Shown here: positions 23,889-64,000 of the stretch, in pieces | Layout of the letters: every line of letters begins with the position of its first letter | Position numbering within the stretch: the stretch's first letter is position 1 | Origin: Clusia tigrina | Taxonomy: Eukaryota > Arthropoda > Insecta > Diptera > Clusiidae | Direction of reading: 5' to 3' | DNA: 64,000 nt | NCBI GenBank assembly: GCA_920105625.2 | Contig: OV050033.1 | Location: 11,326,001-11,390,000 of the forward strand | Position numbers and translations under genes: made by a program | The notes under the pieces: model-generated | The model's input: only the letters and a program-made list of their open reading frames with translations | Databases searched by the model: none | What the model was told of the DNA's origin: nothing

Positions 23889-24922
23889 TTATAATTCCTC
23901 CAATATTTTGTCGTTTTTGAGTATTTTGGGAATTTGATTTCTTTACAACGTTTTAACATAAATATAAATGTCGAAATGAATACTTAGTCGATGGTTTTTT
24001 ATCATGCAAGTAATATATGCATATATACATACATTGAGGATTCCGATAAAGTAAATCTAGCATTTTACTTTTCCATGTCCTTTTTTAAAGCACTGTGTCA
24101 TAAATGAGACCTTCAATGATAAATAGCCATTGACAAGTTAAAGGTTAAATTTCGCATAGGAGTACTTAAGAGCTCTTCAACAAAATAAAACAAATCCAAA
24201 AACGGGAAAGAAGAAAAGCTAATGCAATTTTTCGTTTTTTTTTTAAATGTTTTTTTGGAGCATTCTTTTATTTATATATGTAAACTAACCAACCAACCAA
24301 AAATTAGAATTCCCTAATCTAAAGTAATAGTTTATAAAATACCACCCATCCCTTTCTATTATAGAAGGAGGTCGTTTAATGGATGTAATTGTGCCACAAA
24401 GAGTTTTCATGACGATAAAGAAAAAGAAACAAATATTTTTATGAAAAATATTCAAAGTTTTTAAAATTGAATTTTAAGTATATATAGCTAAAAATTATCG
24501 ATAGTAATAATTATTCATTTATAATACAGCCCATTCAATTTAGAACTTTAAAATATCGTTTATTTTAGAGAGACATTCTTTTTATTCTTTTTTGATTTAA
24601 AAGTTTTGGGCTATGTTTGTCATAAAATGTGACATTCAAACATGCCTTATAAGAACTTCCCGAAGATGGGTTCTTCAGACAAGATCTAAAGCTCTTGTTA
24701 CATTCTTCATCGTTCATTTAAAAATGCTATTGATTTCTACTGCAGCCTTCTATTGGGGGTTTTGATTTATGACGAGCTAATACGGCTCCATGTATCTAGA
24801 GTTGGATGTATATTGGGAAAAGTCAGTTAAAGTATAGTTACTTTTCATGCCAGTTTAACAACCGCCAAATGGGCAAACATATGATTTCTACTGATTACTG
24901 AATTCGAGAGCATCAGTAGAAT

Positions 24923-24972
24923 GTTAATCCAAATACTCTATAATAAGAGTTAATAGAGAGTATTTGGTTAAA
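24923..24972. mobile_element. Collapsed copy of an inverted-repeat element (hairpin)
   Basis: GTTAATCCAAATACTCT is followed closely by AGAGAGTATTTGGTTAAAC, giving an about 50-bp hairpin. The ends match the terminal repeat of the 29164-29334 element (AACCAAATACTCTCTATA), as if two termini were left after loss of the middle. Confidence 0.65.
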
Positions 24973-26883
24973 CTTGCGTGAAAGGTCTGTAAAAACAATA
25001 ACAGAGGCGAGCAGAAGATTTATTTGTATGAGCACAGACAACGGCTGCGCTCACACATATGTTAACGTACACTATTATCCTATGTTACTACTATGTTAAC
25101 AAAACAACATAAGTATTTTCCTATGAATACAAATAATAACTGAGCCAATTTCTTGTAGAGCATAAGACTATTGCGTAAAGTAATTGTGGCTATGATATAC
25201 TCGTACATATATATAGAGTGGTCAAGGTGGTGGAAGAAGTTTCTTCAGCGCAAAGCAAGTGTTTAAGATGACTTTTTTGTTTGATAGCAGAACAACCAGT
25301 TAGGACGTGTTCTCATCATTGATGTATGTATGTATGTATGTATTGTGTTGGCCTCGTAAAAGCCAGGGTATACTAAGAAGGTGACAACCTCGCGATAGGT
25401 ACTCTCGTTTTTTGGTACAAAATCACAACAAATACACGGTGTTTACTTTTAGTTTTTAATTTATTTATGTTTCGCAAAGGCATAGCGAGATTCTCCCGTA
25501 GGCTGCTACCTGTTTAGTGTATCCTAGTCACATGCTTTCGATTAGACACTTGCGTCACTCATTATAATGTTTAAAGCCAATTTGGTGTAGTTCTTATGAA
25601 TATGTACCCTTGGTGTTACGGAAACATATTGTACATATAGTATATACAGGTTTGTAGGCCTGCTAATTGAAAAAGGATACTTATATTCAGTACCAATTTA
25701 AGCAAGTCTGATTAACGAGGCCTTATAAAAAATGTTTGTAATTGATGCTTGGTAATGTTTACTCTTCAATTTGCATTTGTATCTCAGGCAAAAAAAATTA
25801 ATTTCAAATAAAAACATTTTTATTGCAGCGTTTCCCGAACAGTTTCGTTAGTTTCTGTGTTGTATTTTCTTTTTTAATTCCCATAATAAGCTCAGCTTTC
25901 AAATAAAATTGTATTATTTAATTGCTTAAACGACAAAACTGTCCTGAACTTTTAAAAAGTTTTGGCAGTTTTTGACTTAAACTTATGCGCGATTGGGAAC
26001 AAATTAAATAACTTACTAATCAATTTATTTAATTATTTATTATTATAGTTTAGTTTCATTCTTTGTTTTTACTATTAAAATTATACAATTCAACAGCTTG
26101 CACCATAAAATTAAAAACAAATAGTAAATTTATTATTTTTTGTTTTTGTTAATTTTTTTATAATTTCTTGTTTTTGCAATACAAAATTTATGGTTTTCTT
26201 TTTAAACTTATTTATGTGTACCTTTCATAATTTATGAAAAACGTTTTCGCCACTCTGCACGCTGCTGGGCAAAGCTTTATGGGCTAAAGAAGTGTCGTCA
26301 TCTAAATTTCAAAATTTTGTTTTACATTTTCTTTTTCATTTGGTTTTTATCACTTTGAAATACAATTTCTAAACAAAGTTTTTCATTGGTTTTGTTTAAT
26401 TCATTTTGTTATAATTCGCATTGGATTTAAGCTTCACAATTTCAACAGTTTTTCTTTTTTCTCTTAGTTTTATATATTGTTCATATTTTTATTGTTAGGA
26501 AATTTATTCATAATTTCTCCTCTTCTTTTTCCTGCAATTAAATAAGTTACAATTTTTGTGTTTATTAACAATTTTGCAAGGTTAAAAATTTATTTTTAGT
26601 TTTTAATTTGATTAAAAAGTTTAAATTTTTAAATGTATGTAATTAGTTAGCAATCAAAGAGGCATAGCTTTATATATTATATATATATATATATGCACGT
26701 ATATAGAGTATCGTTTTAAAACTAAATTTAAATTTGAAAATTTGAAACTAATGCGAACTAAATTTATTCAATTCAATTGAAAATGTTTACATAGGCAAAT
26801 TACAGAATGCATTTGATCAAGAATTTTTACTTTTAAACTAAATTTAAAAAATTCAATCTTTAGGATTGCTACGGGTGATGGGG

Positions 26884-26945
26884 TGGTGGTAGTAGTAGTA
26901 GTAGTAGTAGTGGTAGTGGTGGTGGTGGTGGTAGTGGTGGTAATT
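26884..26945. repeat. GTA/GGT trinucleotide microsatellite
   Basis: A run of GTA repeats passes into GGT repeats. Confidence 0.9.
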
Positions 26946-29163
26946 GATGGTGGTGGTTGGTAGGAGGATCAAATCAATCAATCATTTATTCTATCAATAT
27001 TTACTTTGGTATTGCATTTCATCATCACTATTATCAACTACATCCAGGATATTATTTATATTGTGTTTTATATTTTTCATAATTAATTTAATGCGTTTTA
27101 ATTTAGATTTGTATTTTTTTTATTTCGTTTCGAAAGTAATGAAAAAGAAAAGAAAACGATTTTTATAGATTTTATGAATTTTCGGTTCAATAGCGTTCGA
27201 AATACATTTTAAATGAATAATGTGTGTGATTAAATTTATTAAAAAGTATAAAATAATTAGCTCTAAAATGCATGCTGTGTGAGTAAATGCGCAAAAGAAA
27301 CAATTTCAAATTTAATTTTTTAGAAGCATTTAAATATTATTTTTTTAAAGTACTACAAGGTCAAAAAAATATTCAGCAAAGCATATGAAACCTTTAAAGA
27401 TAGAGAAACACATTTTGGCAATTATAAAAAGCACAAATACAGCAAATAGACTAAATATAATGAAAACAAAATTATATTGTTTATACCCAGTCGTTTTTGG
27501 TGTTTCGCCGCGTAACAAATAAATGCGTTTGATTTAAAATTTGTCCATGTACAATAACAATCACAATTTATATTTAAAAAATAACTAACCACGCCCACTT
27601 ATCATCCACAATTATGGCATAAGTACAAATATGACAATTCTAAACTAGGCCCACAGATGACGCAATCAATTTTGGGATACGTCGTTCTATAATTTGTTCC
27701 CTGATTTTGCCAAAACTTAAATCCATGTATTTGAACAAGTTGAACCCCTGACGGCGAAAATTGCTGCTAATTTTTTTTTATCTGAAACGTTTATTTTAAA
27801 CATCCATTACAATATAATTTTTTAAATACAAACACTAATATTTTTTCAAGTGCCCCTCAAAAATATCTTGGAAGTTTAAACTTGCAGCTCAATACGCTAA
27901 TCGTATAACAGATTTAGGGCAAGGTTCATTCGTTAAAACCAGCTGTACGGCTAGAACCAGACGAAAAATAATTGCTAGTATAGAGATGTTGATATTATAG
28001 CGTATTACGTTGTACTGTGATTCGATTTACCAAATAGAATATATTTTTATTGGCCCCAAACCCGAAAATCTGGAAAGTATTTTAAGGGGAATTCTTTGAC
28101 CAATAGGAAAGTATAATGGTGTTCTAAATACAATATTTTTAAGAGTGATGCCACAGAGAAGTCACGTAACAGTGATATGTTAAATTAACATTTTGCCGAC
28201 GGTTGCATTGCACAGCCATGAAAATTATTTTATTTTTACGTAGGAGAGATTTGGCTTCTCTTATTAGTAAATCCTCGTTGGTGGTGCTTTTAGTAGCTTA
28301 AGACATAGATTGTCATAAGTATATGTAATTTAAATATTTCGAAAAGATAGTTTATATATACATCGTTTCTGGTTACAGGACATTCAATTTATTATTTCGT
28401 TTAAGTTTAGTCGTATAACATATTTTTTGAATCACATGAAAGTAGGGTACAAAGATCATTACTTTGCTTGAGGTGCGTACTTCAACCATAGAATTTCGAG
28501 TGTTTTGAATGATTAAAAAAAAGAAAAGTTGCCAAACCTTTCTAGAAGAGCAAGATTGGCTATGCGCTATATAATGGAAAGGTTTTTAGCCATTCATAAG
28601 ATGGTCAAGAAACATACATTATCTTGAATGAGAGATCTGTGTGGTAGTGGGTGGATCGCCCATTTTTTCTTTGCCAATATGTGAGTTATGGATTTGAATG
28701 TCAAAACTAGTTTTGTCTCTACGGGATGTAAGCGTTTAAGTGGGTCTCTGGCGAATTAAAATTACAAGTTCATTCAAGTACAATATGTGCCAAATTAATT
28801 CGCGCTTTGATAAATTTCTTTATATTTGTCCTATTTTTGTGAGGATACATCAATCTATGATTAAAGCAGCATTTTCATTGATTGTACAACCAATTCCATC
28901 TTTATGGGTTCCATTGTACACTTTTATAAGGCTAAGGCATCTAAGCATTACCCTACACGGAAGGTTAGTTTAGTCTTCGAAACGAAGTATACGCAAGTTT
29001 GGTGGTCACGGAAAATGTTTCCGCTATCTAACAACGCCAACGTCTTCAAGAACATTTTTAGTTTACACTATTTAAGTATCATCGATTATTTCACATATAA
29101 ATCCAAATGGTGAACAATTTTCAGTATTGCCAAAGCAAAGCAAGAATTACATCGAACATGTTG

Positions 29164-29334
29164 AACCAAATACTCTCTATAAAGAACAACGAAATACTGA
29201 AAAGATAGTAGCAAAATTCGATCCACATAAGGTAAAAAGCTCTGCAATATCTAAATGTTCCCAGCCCCGAGCCAGCAACACAATTTAGTACTGAAGAGAG
29301 GTTGTCGCATATTCTTTATAGAGAGTATTTGGTT
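29164..29334. mobile_element. MITE with perfect 23-bp terminal inverted repeats
   Basis: The left end starts AACCAAATACTCTCTATA (29164-29186 in full) and the right end (29312-29334) is its exact reverse complement over 23 bases. The total is 171 bp with no coding capacity, as expected of a non-autonomous DNA transposon. No obvious target duplication beyond a few bases is visible. Confidence 0.8.
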
Positions 29335-30880
29335 GAACCCAAAATGGATTGTGAGTATTCTCTGATATATGTGTGTGTGTGATAGATACTCTTTTTCCAG
29401 GAGAGGAATGTGCAGCAAATCTACGGAAGCCCTCATTACCAACTCTTTTAGTCTTTTATATTTATGATTTATCATAACACACTCATTGCATTTCGGTTCC
29501 CCTTCTCCCTCACCGATTTTTGTTAAATCGCCATCATTTCCATTACGTAAAATTTTGAGTGGTTCAATCTCTATGTATGTATACTCTTTGGTGGAACAAA
29601 TGAAACCTCACATATGACTGGTGTTTTTCGCTTCACTCGCCATTTTTCCGTTTTCTCTAAAGAATTCCAATTGAGTGCGGTTGAGCGGCGTCTGGCGGCC
29701 GTCTAAGAATCCCTAATAAAATTTACATTAGTAACCTTGATAGAACTCCACTCAATACTAATTGTACTTAGCTATAAATATTTCAGGTTGCTATCTGGAA
29801 AATTACTATGCTTCAGTTAGCCTAAAAAATGGGTATTTTTTTAGATTATAGCGGAAATATCAGTGATAAACCGTGATAATTGTTTTATTTTAGTGGCACA
29901 AATATCCGCAATCCTAACAATTTATGAGTTCGTCATCACATTTGACATAAACTTTGCACTGATCTGCAATATTACACCTTCAGTGTGACACGTGGGATCA
30001 GCGTTTTAATCATGCGTCTTCCAAAGTTATTCTGTGTTTGCCAATTTGTAAAGATTACTACGGTATTGGGGATTTTTTCACATTTATAGTTTGTAAGCTT
30101 TGAAAACACTCTACTCAAAACTATTTTTAAAAAAATTAAAGATATGAATAAACCCTGCAATTTTAGAGGAGAATTGGAAGAATTTTAAATTGTTTCCTTA
30201 AAAATTAAACTGAGGCCAAAATGTAAGCTGGGTGTTAATAACATGAATGCCTAAAAACTTTTAAGAATAATGTTAATAAAACGTTGGATGTTGATGTTAA
30301 TAACATAAACATGTTAATATACATTGAAGGAGGAATGTTGGCTATTTCGCTGTTTTTTTTGGAAAATATCACTAAATATTCTTTATTCGAGCAGCTTTCA
30401 AAATATACATTAGTCGAAATGGTAATGGGATATTCCAAATAGAACTTAAGCGTACACTCCTTTGCCGGAACTAATCTACATAAATTGGAGAATCTGATTT
30501 GAAAGAATCAAAAAAACAAAACCCATGTCAAAGTGTTATCGCTCACCATTTACATTAATTCTAGCACCAAGTTTAATTTCCTAAAACATATAATATTAGG
30601 TTATATGTTAACGCGATGTATTCTTTAAATATCTAGAAATGCGAAATAGGAAAAAAATCAACATTCGTCGCGCAAAAGTTGAGTTTCCTCACTTTCGGTA
30701 AACAGGAATTATACAAAATTGTCTCATTATGCCTGTATATGTGATGTAATTGTGAATAGGTATTGAACGGAGTGCTTTATATATTCAAACTGCTCCTTTT
30801 GCCTATACTCGAAGCTATACAAACACAATTTAACTGAATAATACGCGTCTTACTGCAAAAGTGACCTTAACAACTTTCTT

Positions 30881-31149
<269 letters not shown>

Positions 31150-32556
31150 GCTGTTGATATGGTAGTGAAGGTTTGTGATATTACACAGTGCGTATAAAAG
31201 GAGTGTCCATACACATAATGCTTGTTTTTATAAGTGGCTGGTTCGTTGATTTTATTATTTTTTAACGCATTTTTTTATCGCCTAAGTATTAAATATTTAT
31301 AAATTGTTTTACATATATACATATATGTATATTTTTCTATATTTATAATAATTAACATTATTATGGCCGAATTCTAATTTTTGTTTATATAATTTTTTTA
31401 TATGTATATCTAAATAGTAACTTAAGGCAATTAATTGTATTACAAAAGTATTGATTAAAAATGCTTGTAAGTAATTTGAATATACAATTTTTAACTACAG
31501 TCGAAACGAAAAGTACGCGTACATGCTTAAAACTACGAAAAAATAATGGTTAATAAATGAATCGCATGGCAAATAAGGACTAAAATACTTTCGTTTTTTA
31601 TAAAAATTAACTTGAATATATTATTATTAAATCTTATGGTTTTTTAAAGTTTATTTTTATTGAACCAAGCCAAGCCTGAAAAAGAAAAGTTCATTGTGGT
31701 TTGAAATGAAATGAAAATAAAAGCCAAAATGATATAAATTTATTAAATTTGTTTGTATATTTTTCATTTGTAAATGTTTTTAATAATTGACAGTTTTATT
31801 AAAAATAAGTTCGTTCTATTTAAAAAGAAAACAATAAAAAATGTACTATTTATATAAATTGAAAAAATTTAAAAACTCAAATCATAATTTTACTACATGT
31901 GAAAAGAAATCAAAAACGAAACAATGGAAAGCAAAATAATTAATAATATTTAAGTTTTGTTGCAATCTTTGTAGTATATGAAAAACTATATATTGTGTTT
32001 TGACTTTTAAATTAATTGTTATACATAATAATAATAAATGATAATAAAGTACATTTTGTGTAAACATAAATTTCAATTAAAATTAAGCGATAATAAGTAC
32101 TTAATAAAAAAATCATATCTTCTTTTCTTATCTTTGCTTTACTTTAAAAATTAGATGAAAGAAATTACAATTACTTTTGTAAAACAAAGTGAAAAAGCAA
32201 TAAACAGAACCAAAAGTACGCATTTTAATTAAAATTAAAAAAATTAAATATTAATCAAATATGACAAAATTAAGAGCACACAAAAGAGTTTCTTTAACTG
32301 TAAACAATTCTAAATAACTGTAAATGTGGCATTTTCTTGAAACAAAATTAAGCAAAAACAGTATTTCAATGTTGTAACAACTTATTTTTAAAATGTAAGG
32401 CTTCATTTTTTGGACTTTTTTGGATTTTTTGTAATGAAAACAAACAACTAATAAAAATTATGTACTTGCACAGCAGAAATTATAGCGTAAATTAAAATAT
32501 TATTTTACTTTTTTGTAATACATTCAACAAATTTTAATTGTTCATTAAAAATTAAG

Positions 32557-32578
32557 TTATTGTTGTTCTTTTCTTCCG
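32557..32578 (-). CDS. Bsg: Speculative alternative 3' exon of basigin
   Basis: A donor CA|GTAAGT overlaps the Bsg stop codon (GT at 32819-32820). If it were used, an acceptor TATCAG just right of 32578 would continue in phase 2 as a short tail ending GRKEQQ and stop at 32557. The polypyrimidine tract is weak (CA-rich), so this is only a possibility. Confidence 0.15.
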
Positions 32579-32816
32579 CTGATATCGTAAACAGTCAGTG
32601 TGTGTGTGTGGATGTGTATGTATGGGTGTTTATAAGTGTATATGCATGTGTTGGTGTGTGAGTGAGTGTTTATGGGTGTTGTTCTGTAAGTTACTGTGCC
32701 AGCGGCGCTCGCTATGCACTCTTGGAAGGCAGCGTCTGTCTGTGTCGGTTCTTTCGTCGTCCGTCGGTTTGTATGCATGTTGGTCTGGTAGTGGCGGTAC
32801 TAGATAAGTCACAAAC

Positions 32817-59241
<26,425 letters not shown>

Positions 59242-60110
59242 CTTTGGTATTGATCCGTGTTTGTACTTTTATGCTTATTATTACTGATGTTATTGTTATA
59301 AATTAAAAATTAATTTAATTTTATGTTGCTGCTGTTGTAGTTTGTTATTTACTATTTGTAGATTTGGTTGGTAATTGCTTGATGTTGTTGTTGTTGTTGT
59401 TGATGGTGTTGGTTGTTGGTTGTGTTTATTGTTGTTACTTTTGTTGTGTTTGTTATTCTATTACTTTATTTTATTTTTTTTTGTTAAAAAATGATAACAA
59501 ATTATTATTGCGTTAACTTAATTTAAATCCAAAGCAGAACCGATCGTCGTCTTTCGTCTTCGTCGTCCTCGTAATTAACGAGAGCTGCTGCATTCATTCG
59601 AGAATGAAGGACACCGAAAAAATACCGAAAAATAACAAAAAAGAGCAAAAAAATTAACAATTTTAGATATAAGTATTTCAAAGATACATTCCAGAAATTA
59701 AACACAAACAATGCCAATTGCAAATTTTCATTTAAATTAATTAAAACTATTTATGCTTAATATTTGGTTTTTGTTTTTTTTTTTGTTATTTTGCGTTTAA
59801 CGCGCGTACAGATCACAAAACTAGGAATGAGAAGTGTCGATCGATCCGTCTGTCGTCGCTGCCGTTTAAAATTATCTACGGAACGTTCACTACGAAGTAT
59901 TCTGTATCTTGCAACTAACGAAAGTAGTATCTGTCGATGGTATAAGCGCTCGCACTAAGCAACCAACACAATAAGGCAGGCACTTTCTTCGCCAACGAGC
60001 ACAAATTTGCGACTAATGAACAACGTCGTCGTCACCCAGCCAAGCGAAGGACCCAAAAGATTGCCTCATGGGCGAGAGTATAAACGCGCTGGGGCTGTAG
60101 ATAAAGAGCG
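59242..60110 (-). promoter_or_regulatory. Likely Bsg 5' UTR and promoter region
   Basis: Upstream of the Bsg start, the minus strand carries CAA/ACA-rich leader-like sequence and then a GC-richer, CpG-containing block at about 59800-60110. It includes GTTCATTAGTCGC-like initiator sequence (near 60015). No TATA box can be assigned. A 24-codon upstream ORF lies at 59523-59597. Confidence 0.4.
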
Positions 60111-60440
60111 CGCTTTTTGCGGGTTTTCTAATGGGTGTTGATTTTGTCTTTTTGCAATATACACATACGTCACTCGTAATGCTGAGGAGTGTTTATATGA
60201 ATACATATGAATATATGTGTGTGTTTGTCGTTGTGTGTGTATGTCTTCACGACATTGCGGAATTTAACGCCGGGCGGCGGAGACACATGTAGCAGACATT
60301 TTTTGACTAAAGATTACGTAGCCTTAATTATCGCACTGCTGGGTGCATATGTATTAACTAACTTTTTTAACGCTATAAAGATTCTGTATTTATTGTACAT
60401 ATTTATATACACTATATATATTTATATATTATTTTTCTTA

Positions 60441-60564
<124 letters not shown>

Positions 60565-63500
60565 TTTTTAATATTTAGTTTATAAATAGTTTATAATCTT
60601 GTCCCACTAACTATTAACCTGTATCTGCATCGTCTTTGGAGGCAACGTGACAACAATTTCAATGTAAATATAACCATGTCAATCTTTTTCAAATTTACAA
60701 TTTTCCATTAAGTAGTCCATTAAAAAATTCAAAATTGTTTAAATAGGCATACCAGGGAGAGGTACAAAAACAGTCTAATCAGTTAGTTGTTGTTTAAATC
60801 GAGTATTTTGAAAGCTATTCTTAATAGCGTACGCTAAAATAATAAGGTATGAAAATTCAACTGATTTAATAACTTTAGTTTCTAAAATGGAAGCAGTATC
60901 TCCTTACATATTTATCTGGATCAAAGGCAAAAATATGAAATCTTTGATCTTAATTTTACCTTATAATTTTGTTGTATATTTTTCCATCTATGAAAGTATT
61001 TGTTCCTTCAGTGCATTCTCGATTTTGCCATCTACGATTTGGTAGACCTGGAGTGAATTTTAATTTTACTATAATTTGCAATTTTGATGACTAATGTACA
61101 TTAAATGTTCAGTCTTTTTTTTGTTAAATTGTTTCGTTTTACTTAGACCCAAAGTTAACACTTCCAAGTTATTTCACTGAATTAAACCCACAACGAAATC
61201 GACTCACTCTTTAACTAATAAAGAAGAAAACTTGCAAAAAGGATGACGTTATTTGGCCGTATAAGCGTGGAGCAACGAATGTGATGATTAAAGCATACAA
61301 CAAGATAAAACAAAAATATACTAGACAGCTCTTTGAAATACAATCAAATAATGTTAATAAAACTAAAAAAAAATAATAATAATTGCACTAACTTCTTTAG
61401 AGTCGGACGACAAATTTCTGTGCAGTAATTAGAAGTCTTACGAATTATGGGAGCAGTCACATTAAGTCACGAGATCAGACAGCCAAAGAGCTGAATATGC
61501 ATTTTGGAGAAGAAAAAACAAGAGAATACGCACACTGATTGCGAGAATTAAAATACAAAAATAAAAATAGATTTGAAAAGGCCACAAACGTGCACAAGGT
61601 GCTAGGTGTTCACTCCGGGCAAGGTGGCGGTAACGTCGACGGCGGGTACGGCTACGGCTACAATGACGGCAACAAAACGACGGACGCAGCGAAAGTGGAG
61701 CTCATTCCCGGGTCCTCCGACCAATTATTAATATTTAGCGCACACACAGGAATTTTCTTTTTGTAACTCAATTGAGATATATCTTTATGCAACAAATTTT
61801 TTTATGATAAAAGTAAGAACAAACCCAACAGAAATTAGTGAAAATGAAAAATTTCCTCTGATGGCCAATGACGAAACTCTTTGCTTTTACTTTTGTTCGC
61901 TTTTTTAGTGTCTTTCTCCTTTTGTATGCTTCTCTGCGTGCGTGCAAGTATGTGTGTGTAATGTGTGAATTCTATTGCTTCGATTGAATTTTTTTTGCCT
62001 TGCTTTTTTCACTTTTCGATTTTTTCCTCCAGAATTTTTCTCACACTTTTCTTCATATCAGCACTGCACTTGCACTTTTTCATTCGATTTCATAATTATA
62101 TTGAATTAATTAATTTGTTATCTCTAACTTTCAACTATCTATTTCTATGAGACTTTTACCTAGCACAGAATACAGAAATTCTTTTCTACTCTTTCATTGA
62201 TGATGAATTTTTCACTTCGATTCTGGTTTTGTGACCTTACGGAGATTGACAGCCTGCTTTGACAGTAGTAATTGGTAACTTTATAGCAAACAGTGATGCC
62301 AAGTTATTTCATGAATATGCATAAAAGAAACGTTAATTTGCAAATTAAAAGCATTATATACATTTGCTTTTAACAGAAAGAATATATACTAAAAAAGTAT
62401 TATGATAAATAAGTTAGCGCTTTGTTATTATATTTAATACTAAATAGAGAAGAATATGCCAAAGTATTATGTACTGCCATTTGGTCACTGAAAATACAGT
62501 TTGAACAGCATTGTAAATTTTAATGCAGTTGTCAAAATAATAAATTTTGGGCTTGGCATTTATTTCGTGCGTTGTATCCGTGTATTGTGTGATTGCTGGC
62601 GGTGCATCACATTTTTTGCATTTTACTTTAATTTCTTTATTAATTTGAACCTTTTTCATTTTCAATTTTGTTAATAAAATAATGTGTAATAAGTGTATGT
62701 GAATGAGTACACAGAAAATGTTAAATAGGTGAGTGAAATTAGTCAAAAACATGCAAAAAATATTCCCACACGACAATTGCCTTCAAAAATACCTGTGCTT
62801 GTATTATTTTTGTTGTTGTTGGCACATGGGCGTTAACATTCATATAAGAAATTTAAAACTTCAATCAGAAAACATGAAAAGTGTTGTGAACGAAAAATTG
62901 ATGTTTTGTAACAAATGGTATTAATTATAAAAAAAGGGCAATGAAAATATGAATGTTTTAACACAAAAAAAGTAAAGTTATGCTCATTTTGAACATTTTG
63001 TTTAATTGATATATTTCTAATAATTCAATATCCTTATTATATTTTTTATTTTTCCACTTGAAGTCGTTATATTTACACTTCCAGTCGTTATTACATTTAC
63101 ACTTTGCCCTGCTCAATTTCATTTTTTAATTAATTCACTTATGATTCAGAATTGCGAGCATTGTATGACACCCGCTCCATAACAACACCAAAAAACAGGC
63201 AAGGGTGGATTACACGCACAACGGCTCTTGCCGTACTCATTTGAGTTGTTATTAGTTCGGCTTTTTCGTTTACTTCGCTTTATTTTTTTTCTCATACACA
63301 TCGATGCCTTCCCTATCTTTGGCTGCGCGTTTTGGTCACTTGCCACACGACTTGCTATTACGTTACTATCCTTTTTCTTATTGTTGTTGTTTTGTTGTAG
63401 TTGTCCGTGCTTCACAATTTCTACTGTTAGCAGTGCATTATTACCTGCTTCAGTGCACACCGCTCACTGGCATTCAACTGCACCATGTGCGCGTGCAATA

Positions 63501-63838
63501 CCCTCGTTTGTGTGTTTCTGAGGAGATAATGTTTCTTTCTTTTTTTTGTTGTTTTCTCTTTTGGCCATACTTGACAGCATGTGTTAATTATTATTATATG
63601 TTTTTCATTTTTGCCCCTTTCAGAATCAATTATATAAATTTTAACTTTTGACCATTCTAATTGTGGCGAAGCGGAAATTACAAAAGGTATCTTGCAACAT
63701 TTCACTTCATTTCAAGCAGATTAGTTAGAGAGATAATTTTATGAAACTAGTGAATTTCGAAAGGTGCGAAATATGGGCACTTAGAATTAGCTGGATCTGC
63801 AACTCAGCAGACGCTACGAAAGGCGAGAAGGAGAAAGA

Positions 63839-63915
63839 AGATATCTATATACATAAAACATATCTATATACATAAGGTATATCTACATATGTACATAAAG
63901 TATATCTATATACAT

Positions 63916-63951
<36 letters not shown>

Positions 63952-63953
63952 AA

Positions 63954-63998
<45 letters not shown>

Positions 63999-64000
63999 AA
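63839..64000. repeat. ATATCTATATACATAAA tandem repeat grading into (TA)n
   Basis: Roughly 21-bp units (TATCTATATACATAAAAYA) repeat four to five times and then give way to TA repeats that run to the window edge. Confidence 0.85.

Noticed and set aside
61539..61766. Gly/Tyr-rich 75-codon protein
   Set aside because: No splice or start support; only a GC-richer patch in non-coding flank.
63146..63705. Overlapping 90-115 codon frames on both strands
   Set aside because: Several frames are open at once, none resembles a known family, and no splice context was found.

Overview
The window reads as nuclear DNA of a higher (cyclorrhaphan) fly. It is AT-rich, with long introns, many short mobile-element remnants and five long (TA)n tracts. 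Two multi-exon genes translate into proteins very close to Drosophila ones. The repeat content suggests a non-drosophilid fly such as a tephritid fruit fly, but that placement is inference.

Layout. 1-1195 holds the RT domain of a non-LTR retrotransposon on the minus strand; it is open to the window edge. 1.2-9.8 kb is mostly intergenic, with a tRNA-derived SINE, a broken THAP-domain remnant, one possible unassigned first exon and a 32-bp perfect palindrome. 9867-19034 (+) is the complete coding region of Mon2. I rebuilt it from 24 exons whose phases all agree, giving 1703 codons plus stop. 19-32.5 kb is a long AT-rich stretch between two convergent genes, with several MITE-like inverted repeats and no recognisable gene.

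32817-59241 (-) is basigin (Bsg/CD147). Six exons give a 264-residue short form: signal peptide, two Ig domains, one membrane span and a short basic/acidic tail. Between the signal-peptide exon and the first Ig exon lie two phase 1-1 exons, 42663-42878 and 40838-41944. They encode an additional N-terminal Ig domain and a long Pro/Gln/His/Thr-rich linker. Their inclusion would keep frame and give a protein of about 705 residues. The 16-kb first intron holds fragments of at least three transposon types and several minisatellites. 59.2-60.1 kb is the likely 5' UTR and promoter side of Bsg, and 60.1-64 kb holds no recognised gene.

The two genes are unrelated in function. Mon2 is a DCB/HUS-type scaffold of Golgi-endosome traffic. 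Basigin is a surface Ig-superfamily glycoprotein. The most interesting items are the modular long form of basigin, with a possible alternative hydrophobic C-terminus made by reading through a splice donor; a MITE with a perfect 23-bp terminal inverted repeat plus a collapsed second copy; a hairpin-forming tandem repeat in the basigin intron; and the THAP remnant.
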